From an uncultured Flavobacteriales bacterium (lineage in GTDB: Bacteria > Bacteroidota > Bacteroidia > Flavobacteriales > BACL11): a stretch of DNA of 64,000 bases. The stretch lies in the NCBI GenBank assembly GCA_943788405.1, contig CALSQD010000001.1:62001-126000 (forward strand). Direction: 5' to 3'. Of this stretch, positions 35,405-43,251 are shown piece by piece. Numbering within the stretch: position 1 is the first letter of the stretch; each line of letters opens with the position of its first letter. The notes below the pieces were generated by a model that was not told where the DNA came from, did not search any database, and saw nothing but the letters and a program-made list of their open reading frames with translations. Both the position numbers and the translations under genes were made by a program.

Positions 35405-36712
35405 ATGGCTACATTTAAAGTAAAAGGAGGAATAAAACTAAAAGGAGATTTGCACCCACAAGGCGCAAAAAATGAAGCTTTACAAGTGTTATGTGCTGTA
35501 CTGCTCACCCCTGAAGAAATAATCATGGAGAATGTACCTAACATCCGTGATGTAAATATTCTTATTGACCTTTTGCGTGATTTAAATGTTGTAGTAAAAC
35601 AAATTGATGAATCAACATATACTTTTAAAGCTGAAAATGTTGATATTGATTATTTATCATCAGAAGATTATAAAGCTAAAAGTAGTAGAATTAGAGGGTC
35701 AATCATGATTGTTGGACCTTTATTGGCCCGTTATGGAAAAGGATATATTCCAAGACCTGGAGGGGATAAAATTGGAAGAAGAAGAGTAGATACGCACTTT
35801 ATAGGGTTTGAAAATCTGGGAGCAAAATTTATTTATGATAGTAAAGAAGAATTTTACCGAGTAACGGCTGACCAATTAAAAGGAGCAGATATGTTACTAG
35901 ATGAAGCATCTGTAACTGGTACTGCCAATATTGTAATGACAGCCGTAATGGCAAAAGGGAAAACAAGTATTTATAATGCTGCTTGCGAGCCTTACTTACA
36001 ACAATTATGTAAGATGTTAAATTCTATGGGAGCAAAAATTACTGGTGTTGGCTCTAACCTTTTACACATTGAGGGGGTGGAATATTTAGGAGGCTGCACA
36101 CACAGGATCCTTCCTGACATGATTGAAATTGGTTCCTTTATTGGATTAGCAGCCATTACAAAATCAGAAATTACAATTAAAAATGTATGTTATGATGAGC
36201 TTGGCGTTATACCTTCTGTATTTTCAAAATTGGGAATTAAAATGGAGCGCAAAGGAGATGACATTTATATTCCTTCACAAGATAGTTACGAAATACAATC
36301 CTTTATTGACGGTTCAATTTTAACAATTTCAGATGCACCATGGCCAGGATTTACTCCTGATTTACTAAGTATTGTTTTAGTGGTTGCCTCTCAAGCTAAA
36401 GGATCAGTACTTATTCATCAAAAAATGTTTGAATCACGCCTTTTCTTTGTAGATAAATTGATTGATCTGGGAGCTCAAATTATTTTATGCGACCCACACA
36501 GGGCTACTGTTATTGGTTTAAATCATCAATTTCAATTTAAACCAACAACTATGACCTCCCCTGATATTCGTGCAGGAGTTTCACTTTTATTAGCAGCCCT
36601 AGCTGCTGATGGAGAAAGCACAATACATAATGTAGAGCAAATTGACAGAGGCTACCAGAATATTGACACAAGATTAAATGCCATTGGCGCAAAAATTGAG
36701 AGGATTAATTAA
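35405..36712 (+). CDS. murA: UDP-N-acetylglucosamine 1-carboxyvinyltransferase with Asp at the fosfomycin-target position
   Basis: MurA transfers enolpyruvate from PEP to UDP-GlcNAc, the first committed step of peptidoglycan synthesis. The 435 residues contain the invariant KNEAL (Lys 22, Asn 23) and the EPSP-synthase-like double domain. The active-site loop reads PRPGGDKIGRRRVDTH, with Asp 121 where E. coli has Cys 115. The Asp variant is active but insensitive to fosfomycin in species where it was tested. The gene directly follows the DUF4290 gene. Otherwise it is canonical. Confidence 0.96.
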   Translation: MATFKVKGGIKLKGDLHPQGAKNEALQVLCAVLLTPEEIIMENVPNIRDVNILIDLLRDLNVVVKQIDESTYTFKAENVDIDYLSSEDYKAKSSRIRGSIMIVGPLLARYGKGYIPRPGGDKIGRRRVDTHFIGFENLGAKFIYDSKEEFYRVTADQLKGADMLLDEASVTGTANIVMTAVMAKGKTSIYNAACEPYLQQLCKMLNSMGAKITGVGSNLLHIEGVEYLGGCTHRILPDMIEIGSFIGLAAITKSEITIKNVCYDELGVIPSVFSKLGIKMERKGDDIYIPSQDSYEIQSFIDGSILTISDAPWPGFTPDLLSIVLVVASQAKGSVLIHQKMFESRLFFVDKLIDLGAQIILCDPHRATVIGLNHQFQFKPTTMTSPDIRAGVSLLLAALAADGESTIHNVEQIDRGYQNIDTRLNAIGAKIERIN

Positions 36713-36778
36713 TTTGTAATTTGAAAATGTGCTAATTTATTCTACAAACCAACAACCACAAAATACAACTCAATAAAT

Positions 36779-37291
36779 ATGAAAAAATTAATCATTGTTA
36801 CATTAATAAATTGCTTTATTGCTACATTGTCCTTTGGACAAGAAATAGGATTAAAAATAGGCGATATTGCTCCTGAATTAGCTTACAATAACCCAACTGG
36901 AAATAAATTAAAACTTTCAGAATTAAAAGGAAAATTAGTATTAATCGACTTTTGGGCGAGTTGGTGTGGGCCATGCCGTAGGGAAAACCCAAATATTGTT
37001 GATGCTTACCGAAAATACACAAAAGCAAAATTCAAGAACGGAAATGGGTTTGAAGTATTTAGCTTATCACTTGACAAAAGCAATAAAGCATGGGTGAAAG
37101 CAATTAATAAAGATCAACTTTTTTGGGAATACCATGTTTCTGATTTAGGAGGATGGCAATCAGAAGGGTCAAATAAATATGGTATTCGCTCCATTCCAAG
37201 CAATGTACTTATTGACGGAGATGGAATCATAATTGCACATAACTTAAAAGGTGCTGCACTCCACCGATTTTTAGAAGATCAGAAAAAATAA
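36779..37291 (+). CDS. TlpA/ResA-like periplasmic thioredoxin
   Basis: This 170-residue protein has a signal peptide (about residues 1-20, ending SFGQE) and a thioredoxin fold with the active site WASWCGPCRREN near residues 59-70. The cis-Pro loop is GIRSIPSNVLID. It is expected to reduce disulfides in the periplasm, for example in cytochrome c maturation or redox repair. It stands alone between murA (66 nt) and grpE (72 nt). Nothing in the context indicates a specific partner. Confidence 0.88.
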   Translation: MKKLIIVTLINCFIATLSFGQEIGLKIGDIAPELAYNNPTGNKLKLSELKGKLVLIDFWASWCGPCRRENPNIVDAYRKYTKAKFKNGNGFEVFSLSLDKSNKAWVKAINKDQLFWEYHVSDLGGWQSEGSNKYGIRSIPSNVLIDGDGIIIAHNLKGAALHRFLEDQKK

Positions 37292-37362
37292 ACTGACATT
37301 TTGTCTAAACTACCCCTTTGGCAAAATACTTGCACTAAATACTAGTGTAAAACAAATACACA

Positions 37363-37920
37363 ATGAGCAAGAAAAAACAAGAAGAGCAAGAAATTGCAGA
37401 AGAAACAAATAATACTGATGAAGTAATAGCTGATGTAAAATCAGAAAATTCAGATACAGAAGAAAAAGAGGAAGTAAAAAAAGAGTTAACAACTGAGGAA
37501 CAATTAGCAGTTGAAAAAGATAAGAATTTACGCCTATTTGCCGAGTTTGAAAATTTCAGAAGAAGAAATGCGAAAGAAAGAATAGAGCTTTTCACTACTG
37601 CCAATAAGGACATTATGACCATTTTACTGCCAATTTTGGATAATTTTGAGCGCTCTATAAAAGCTAATAATTATTCTGATGAAGATGGTCCAGTTCTAAT
37701 TTACAAACAATTAAAAGCAGAGTTAGAAAAAAAAGGGTTAAAAGAAATTGATAATCCTAATGGAAAAGAATTAGATACTGATTTTCATGAAGCAATTACT
37801 AATATTCCTGCTCCATCAGATGAGCTAAAAGGAAAAATTATTGATACCATTGAAAAAGGGTACTTACTAGGAGGTAAAGTATTGCGTTATGCAAAAGTTG
37901 TTGTAGGGAATAAAGAATAA
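37363..37920 (+). CDS. grpE: Nucleotide exchange factor GrpE
   Basis: GrpE releases ADP from DnaK. The 185 residues begin with an acidic, Lys/Glu-rich disordered segment and a long coiled coil (about 50-85, ending LFAEFENFRRRNAKER), then the beta-domain with GYLLGGKVLRYAKVVVG at the C-terminus, which is the family signature. dnaJ follows after 3 nt, so the pair is co-transcribed. dnaK is not in the window. Confidence 0.95.
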   Translation: MSKKKQEEQEIAEETNNTDEVIADVKSENSDTEEKEEVKKELTTEEQLAVEKDKNLRLFAEFENFRRRNAKERIELFTTANKDIMTILLPILDNFERSIKANNYSDEDGPVLIYKQLKAELEKKGLKEIDNPNGKELDTDFHEAITNIPAPSDELKGKIIDTIEKGYLLGGKVLRYAKVVVGNKE

Positions 37921-37923
37921 ACT

Positions 37924-39051
37924 ATGTCTAAAAGAGATTATTACGAAACATTAGGAGTTAGCAAAAATGCTGATACCAAAGAAATAAAAAAAGCATACCG
38001 AAAGTTAGCGGTTAAATATCATCCTGATAAAAACCCTGACAATCCTGCTGCTGAAGAAAGCTTTAAAGAAGCTGCTGAAGCTTATGATGTGTTGAGTTCT
38101 CCTGAAAAGAAACAAAGATATGACCAATATGGTCATGCAGGAATGGGTGGAGCTGCCGGAGGAGGTTTTGGAGGTGGCGGAATGAATATGGACGATATCT
38201 TTAGCCAATTTGGCGACATCTTTGGAGGTGGTGGCGGAGGTTTTGGTGGCTTTGGAGGTGGTGGAAGAAGTAGAGGAAGAAGAGTAACGAAAGGAACTAA
38301 CCTTAGAATTCGTTTATCATTAAACCTAAAAGAAGTAGCTGAAGGAGTTGAGAAAAAAATAAAAGTTAGCCGACTAGTAAATGCTGAAGGAGTAACATTC
38401 ACTACCTGTAATACTTGTCATGGAAGCGGACAAGTTACGCGTATCAGCAATACTATTTTAGGACAAATGCAAACTTCTAGCCCTTGTCCACATTGTAACG
38501 GAAACGGAAAAAGCATTGACAAACGCCCAGCCGGTACAGATGCCAATGGGATGCTAAAAGAAAGTGAAACCGTAAAAATCACTATTCCAGCTGGAGTAGA
38601 AGATGGAATGCAGTTAAAAGTTAGTGGAAAAGGAAATGCAGCTCCTCTTGAAGGAATAAATGGAGACTTAATAGTACTTATTGCAATTGAAGAACATGAA
38701 AGTTTAATCCGTGATGGACAAAACTTACATTTTGATCATTATATCAGTTTTACTGATGCAGCACTTGGTACTAATACTGAAATTCCAACTATTACAGGAA
38801 AAGTAAAAATCAAACTAGAAGAAGGAATACAAAGTGGAAAGATTTTACGCTTAAAAGGAAAAGGATTGCCTTCAGTAAATAGTTATGGAACTGGCGATTT
38901 ACTAATCCATATAAATGTTTGGACTCCTCAAAACTTATCTAAAGAAGAAAAGAAATTCCTTGAAGAATGTAGAGAGTCAGATAACTTCACTCCTAATCCT
39001 ACTGGAAAAGACAAGTCATTTTTTGATAGAGTAAAAGAAATGTTTAGTTAA
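37924..39051 (+). CDS. dnaJ: Chaperone DnaJ with reduced zinc domain
   Basis: This DnaK co-chaperone is 375 residues. The J domain (1-70) has the HPD motif in YHPDKNPDN, followed by a Gly/Phe-rich linker (about 75-120). The zinc region keeps only two CxxCxGxG-type repeats, CNTCHGSG and CPHCNGNG, and ends in RPAG; the first and fourth repeats of E. coli DnaJ (zinc site I) are missing. The C-terminal substrate domains follow normally. It lies between grpE (3 nt) and an ABC transporter ATPase gene (1 nt), so all four downstream genes probably form one operon. Confidence 0.93.
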   Translation: MSKRDYYETLGVSKNADTKEIKKAYRKLAVKYHPDKNPDNPAAEESFKEAAEAYDVLSSPEKKQRYDQYGHAGMGGAAGGGFGGGGMNMDDIFSQFGDIFGGGGGGFGGFGGGGRSRGRRVTKGTNLRIRLSLNLKEVAEGVEKKIKVSRLVNAEGVTFTTCNTCHGSGQVTRISNTILGQMQTSSPCPHCNGNGKSIDKRPAGTDANGMLKESETVKITIPAGVEDGMQLKVSGKGNAAPLEGINGDLIVLIAIEEHESLIRDGQNLHFDHYISFTDAALGTNTEIPTITGKVKIKLEEGIQSGKILRLKGKGLPSVNSYGTGDLLIHINVWTPQNLSKEEKKFLEECRESDNFTPNPTGKDKSFFDRVKEMFS

Positions 39052-39052
39052 A

Positions 39053-39949
39053 ATGAATGAATCCATATTTATAGCGAAAGATGTTGTTAAACAATATGGA
39101 GAACATACTGCTCTAAACAAAGTAAATATATCCGTACCCAAAGGAAGTATTTATGGTTTACTAGGTCCAAATGGTGCAGGTAAAACTACCTTAATGCGTA
39201 TCATTAATCAAATTACAGCTCCTGATAGTGGTAGCTTACTTTTTGATGGCGCTCCTTTAGACAAACACCATATCTCAGAAATTGGTTATTTACCTGAAGA
39301 AAGAGGACTCTACAAAAAAATGAAGGTGGGTGAACAAGCTCTTTATCTAGCCCAACTAAAAGGAATGTCCTATACTGAAGCTTTAGAAAAATTAAAGTTT
39401 TGGTTTAAAAAACTAGATATCCTTAGTTGGTGGAACAAAAAAGTAGAAGAGCTCAGCAAAGGAATGGCACAGAAAATTCAGTTTGTGGTAACTGTAATCC
39501 ATGAACCTAAACTACTTATTTTTGATGAACCCTTCTCAGGATTTGACCCTATAAATGCAGCTATCATCCGACAAGAAATTTTAGAACTGAGCGAAAAAGG
39601 AACAACCATTATTTTCTCCACCCACAGAATGGAATCAGTGGAAGAAATTTGTGACCATATTGCACTTATCAATAAATCGCAAACGGTACTTGAAGGCCCA
39701 ATTGATGAAATAAAAAAACAATTCACCAATAATTCTTATGAAGTAATTACAGCAAGCAAGGAATTAAATGAAAACGATTATTTTTCCATTTTAACTAAAA
39801 AGGATACTACTTTCAGGATTCAGTTAAAAGAAGGAAAAAAACAACAAGAAGCTTTGCAAAGCATTGTGGCAGCAATGGAAATCATCTCCTTTAAAAAGGA
39901 AATTCCTAGTATGGAAGAAATCTTTATAAAAGCGGTAAACAATGCATAA
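39053..39949 (+). CDS. ABC transporter ATP-binding protein (NatA-like)
   Basis: This 298-residue ATPase has Walker A GPNGAGKTT (about residue 38), the signature LSKGMAQK, Walker B LLIFDEPFSGFDP and the switch His in STHRMES. A C-terminal extension of about 80 residues matches the DUF4162 type found in NatA/drug-exporter ATPases. It overlaps the permease gene by 8 nt and follows dnaJ by 1 nt. Export of Na+, a drug or a lipid is possible; the substrate is not determined. Confidence 0.92.
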   Translation: MNESIFIAKDVVKQYGEHTALNKVNISVPKGSIYGLLGPNGAGKTTLMRIINQITAPDSGSLLFDGAPLDKHHISEIGYLPEERGLYKKMKVGEQALYLAQLKGMSYTEALEKLKFWFKKLDILSWWNKKVEELSKGMAQKIQFVVTVIHEPKLLIFDEPFSGFDPINAAIIRQEILELSEKGTTIIFSTHRMESVEEICDHIALINKSQTVLEGPIDEIKKQFTNNSYEVITASKELNENDYFSILTKKDTTFRIQLKEGKKQQEALQSIVAAMEIISFKKEIPSMEEIFIKAVNNA

Positions 39950-41207
39950 AATTTGGCTCATCATAAAAAGAGAGTACCTAGTAAGGGTACGAAAAAAAGC
40001 ATTCATTGTAATGACAATTGTTGGGCCTTTACTTATGGCGGCTCTTTTGATAGTTCCAACTTATTTGGCAGAGGAAAGCCAAGAACTAAGGAATATCGCT
40101 ATTGAAGAGGATGGTTTTGAATTTACGAATCAACTAGAAGATACTGAATTTTTACATTTTTCTAAAATCCCACAAGAAAAGGCTACTCTCCTAAAAGAAG
40201 GTTTTACAGAAAGCAACTATTATGCACTACTACATATAGAAGAAAATAATTTCACGCTTTATTCCAATCAGCAAATTAGCTTATCCGTAAGTAATGGAAT
40301 TGAAAACCAGTTAGAGAAAATTATTGAACACCAAAAATTAAAAGCTGCTGGCATTGATCTTACTATATTAGAGAGTGCAGAAAGCACAGTAAACATTACA
40401 ACCAAAATAATTTCAGAAGACGGAAACACTACCAACTCACAAGCAGAAGCAAGTATGGGAATTGGGTTTATTTGTGGTATTCTTATATATATGTTCATCT
40501 TTATGTACGGAACCATGGTAATGCGGGGGGTTATTGAGGAAAAAACAAATCGTATTGTTGAGGTTATCATTTCATCAGTAAAGCCTTTTCAATTGATGAT
40601 GGGGAAAATACTAGGGGTTGCTTTGGTTGGGCTTACTCAATTTGTACTTTGGATACTCCTTACTTTTGCCATTGCTACTATTGCAGAACTTCTATTTATG
40701 GATGTAAGCAGTATGACTACTGAACTAAGTTCAGCACAACAATCCATACTACTAAGTGAAATAAGCAGCTTAACCGGAGGGATTAATCTTGCACAAATCT
40801 TCTTATCTTTCCTTTTTTACTTTTTGGCAGGCTACCTTATGTATAGTTCCTTATTTGCGGCTGTAGGTTCAGCTGTAGATGCTGAGGCCGACACCCAACA
40901 ATTTGTATTGCCTATTACTATTCCTCTTATTCTTGCCTTTATACTGATACAACCCATAATGGAAAATCCTGATGGAACATTGGCTTTCTGGATGAGTATG
41001 ATTCCATTTACCTCTCCTGTTATTATGATGGTGCGTTTACCTTTTGGAGTAGCAAATTGGGAACTAGCCCTTTCTATTGGAATATTAGTTTCTTCCTTCA
41101 TACTCACAACATGGTTTGCAGGAAAAATTTACCGTACAGGTATATTAATGTATGGTAAAAAAGCAAGCTATAAGGAACTCTGGAAGTGGTTATCCTATAA
41201 AGCTTAA
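39942..41207 (+). CDS. ABC-2 type permease (NatB-like)
   Basis: This 421-residue membrane protein has one N-terminal helix (about 20-40), a long periplasmic segment (about 45-175) and five to six C-terminal helices, the ABC-2/NatB arrangement. Conserved features include MRGVIEEKTNRIVEVIISSVKPFQLMMGKILG near residues 190-220 and MIPFTSPVIMMVRLPFG near residue 350. It forms the exporter with the overlapping ATPase gene. It is the last gene of the grpE-dnaJ operon. The substrate is unknown. Confidence 0.9.
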   Translation: MHKIWLIIKREYLVRVRKKAFIVMTIVGPLLMAALLIVPTYLAEESQELRNIAIEEDGFEFTNQLEDTEFLHFSKIPQEKATLLKEGFTESNYYALLHIEENNFTLYSNQQISLSVSNGIENQLEKIIEHQKLKAAGIDLTILESAESTVNITTKIISEDGNTTNSQAEASMGIGFICGILIYMFIFMYGTMVMRGVIEEKTNRIVEVIISSVKPFQLMMGKILGVALVGLTQFVLWILLTFAIATIAELLFMDVSSMTTELSSAQQSILLSEISSLTGGINLAQIFLSFLFYFLAGYLMYSSLFAAVGSAVDAEADTQQFVLPITIPLILAFILIQPIMENPDGTLAFWMSMIPFTSPVIMMVRLPFGVANWELALSIGILVSSFILTTWFAGKIYRTGILMYGKKASYKELWKWLSYKA

Positions 41208-41369
41208 GAGAGGTAAAAAGCCGTATTCTACCTGTTTTTAGCAATATCCCGAAATTTTAACACTTATTTTAGGTAAAATAGTTCACAATTTAATTCTTTC
41301 ACTATCAGTACTTTAACAACTATACAAACATTCAATTGTTAAAAAAGGTGGAGTTTTTGTAGGTCTTAA

Positions 41370-41401
41370 TTGTTTTAGTCTTCTATCTTTGCACTTGTAT
41401 T
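41370..41401 (+). promoter_or_regulatory. Strong promoter of the porin-like gene
   Basis: TTG (41370-41372), 21-nt spacer, then TATCTTTG (41394-41401). This matches the Bacteroidota -33/-7 pair and lies 19 nt before the ATG at 41421. Confidence 0.65.
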
Positions 41402-41420
41402 AATCAAATAATTTTTAAAA

Positions 41421-42437
41421 ATGAAAAAAAATTTACGAAACATATTAGTTCTTTCTTTAGGACTAATGACAACAGTTGCTACTGCACAAGATTGGAATGT
41501 TGATTCTAGAACAAGAATTGATATGAGTGGAGATAACGACAAAATGGTGACTAACCAAAGAGCTACTTTAGGTGCTACTTGGGGAGGATCTGACTGGGGA
41601 CTTCATGTTTCTTCTGATGTAAACTATATGTTAGGAGGTGCTGCTGCTTCAATGGGAATCTATGAAGCTTATGCTTCTGCTGACTTAATGGGTTACGCTA
41701 CTGTAACTGCAGGTCGTCAAGCAATTGACAATGGTTCTGGAGCTTTAATGTCTTCTAACCAATGGGGTCCTACAAGAACTACTTGGGATGGAATGACATT
41801 CGACTTAGGACTTGATATGGCTGACATCTCTGTAGGGTATGCTTCTTACAATGGAGGTGCTGCTGATGAAGAAACTCAAGGAAACATGTGGGTAAATGCT
41901 GGAGGTGAATTTTCTGGATGGGATGTTAATGTATTATACATGACTCAAGAAGGTGCTACTGCTTCAGATAATGCTGCAACAGGAATTGATATTTCTGGTG
42001 AGTTAATGGGAGCTGGAATTTCTGCTTCTATGAACACTGACTTTGATGAGAACACAATGAGAGTTTTAGGTGTATCTTATGCTGTAAATGATGACATGTC
42101 AGTAAATGTTGGTCAAACTGTTTATGGTGAAGAAGGTGCTTTCAAAATGGCTGGAACTAACTTATCTGGAGGATGGGATAACGGAAACATGGGTTACCTA
42201 AATGCTGGTGATGAAATGTTATCTTACGGATTAACTTACAACCTTTCTGGTGTTTCTTTAGGTGCTACTATGAATGCTGTTACTGCTTTAGATGAAACGC
42301 TAAACAGAGATGTATTAGAGGTATCTTTAGGTTATGATTTAGGTGATAATGCTGCTTTAGCTGTTAAGTATGCTACTGACGCAACAGGAGATGTTGAGTC
42401 TAAGTACACTTGGTTAACTTTAACAGTTAGACCGTAA
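41421..42437 (+). CDS. Predicted outer-membrane porin-like beta-barrel protein
   Basis: This 338-residue protein has a signal peptide (about residues 1-22, ending ATAQDW) and alternating hydrophobic/polar strands rich in Gly and Tyr, as in a general porin: VTAGRQAIDNGSGAL, WDGMTFDLG and a final strand YTWLTLTVRP. I do not recognise a named family beyond a Gram-negative-porin-like pattern. Codon use is strongly biased to GCT, ACT and TCT, and the promoter and terminator are strong, which suggests a very abundant protein. A second small barrel gene follows in its own unit. Confidence 0.7.
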   Translation: MKKNLRNILVLSLGLMTTVATAQDWNVDSRTRIDMSGDNDKMVTNQRATLGATWGGSDWGLHVSSDVNYMLGGAAASMGIYEAYASADLMGYATVTAGRQAIDNGSGALMSSNQWGPTRTTWDGMTFDLGLDMADISVGYASYNGGAADEETQGNMWVNAGGEFSGWDVNVLYMTQEGATASDNAATGIDISGELMGAGISASMNTDFDENTMRVLGVSYAVNDDMSVNVGQTVYGEEGAFKMAGTNLSGGWDNGNMGYLNAGDEMLSYGLTYNLSGVSLGATMNAVTALDETLNRDVLEVSLGYDLGDNAALAVKYATDATGDVESKYTWLTLTVRP

Positions 42438-42462
42438 TTACTTACACAGTAAATTAAAATTT

Positions 42463-42494
42463 AAAGGGCTGCTTTTTGCAGCCCTTTTTTTATG
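42463..42494 (+). terminator. Rho-independent terminator of the porin-like gene
   Basis: A perfect 10-bp stem AAAGGGCTGC/GCAGCCCTTT (42463-42472 with 42478-42487) followed by T residues. Confidence 0.9.
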
Positions 42495-42541
42495 TTTAAA
42501 AAATACAACTAACAAGATACTGTTAAGAAGTACAATATTAT

Positions 42542-42574
42542 TTTGCATAATCTATCTAGAGCTTTCCTATCTTG
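42542..42574 (+). promoter_or_regulatory. Promoter of the small beta-barrel gene
   Basis: TTTG (42542-42545), 22-nt spacer, then TATCTTG (42568-42574), lying 32 nt before the ATG at 42607. Confidence 0.55.
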
Positions 42575-42606
42575 CAGCCATTATTAACCATTTAAATATT
42601 TAAAAA

Positions 42607-43035
42607 ATGAAAAAAGTATTATTAACAGCAGCTATCGCATTTGGTACATTATTTGCATCTGCACAAGACATTATGGTAGTATCTACTTATGATGGAGATC
42701 TAGAAGGAGCTGAACAAATTACAGCTAACATGGGATTAGGTTACCAAGTAATGGACGGAATCACTGTTGGTTTAGTTATGGCAAAAGATGCTTTAGGAGA
42801 AGATTCTTATGAATTATTCGGAAGATATGACCTAGGAGCATACATGGAGAATGGATATGCATCTGTTCAAATGCCAACTGAAGAAGCAACTGACAACATT
42901 GTATTAGGTGTTGGGTACACTTTTACAGTATGGAATGGTTTAGCTATTGAGCCAAACTACACTATGCCTTTAAATGAGGATGCTGCTGGAGAAAGAGATG
43001 GTTCTTTCAACATTGGTGTTGCTTACAGATTCTAA
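42607..43035 (+). CDS. Small predicted outer-membrane beta-barrel protein
   Basis: This 142-residue protein has a signal peptide (residues 1-19, LFASAQD) and about eight short amphipathic strands, ending GVAYRF with the C-terminal Phe that marks outer-membrane barrels. The size fits an eight-stranded OmpA/OmpX-like barrel. Its codon bias matches the preceding porin-like gene, and it has its own promoter and terminator, so high expression is likely. No specific family was recognised. Confidence 0.7.
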   Translation: MKKVLLTAAIAFGTLFASAQDIMVVSTYDGDLEGAEQITANMGLGYQVMDGITVGLVMAKDALGEDSYELFGRYDLGAYMENGYASVQMPTEEATDNIVLGVGYTFTVWNGLAIEPNYTMPLNEDAAGERDGSFNIGVAYRF

Positions 43036-43052
43036 GAAATTAAATTCTTAAA

Positions 43053-43086
43053 TAATAAAAAAGCCAGCTAATTAGCTGGCTTTTTT
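43053..43086 (+). terminator. Rho-independent terminator of the small beta-barrel gene
   Basis: GCCAGCT/AGCTGGC (43063-43069 with 43074-43080, loop AATT), with A residues before and T residues after. It can also act on the minus strand. Confidence 0.88.
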
Positions 43087-43237
43087 ATGTGTACTACCCT
43101 TGTATTTATATTGTCTTTGCAAGCTTTACAAAGTAAAGTGTGGCAATCTTATACGAATAGATTACTTCTAAAATAGAATTTTATCGTAATGACATGAATC
43201 AGATTGACTTTGCCGAACCTAAAGGTTTCTGAACCAA

Positions 43238-43249
43238 GTTCAGAATGAC
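43238..43249 (-). repeat. Partial copy of the dispersed intergenic repeat
   Basis: The minus strand carries GTCATTCTGAAC, the first half of the repeat found at 4346 and 13078, directly after the alaS stop. The surrounding 216-nt gap holds no supported gene. Confidence 0.4.
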
Positions 43250-43251
43250 TA

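Noticed and set aside
38133-38402. Pro-rich 89-codon minus-strand frame inside dnaJ
   Set aside because: It is the antisense of the Gly-rich linker of dnaJ; it has no promoter or start context of its own.
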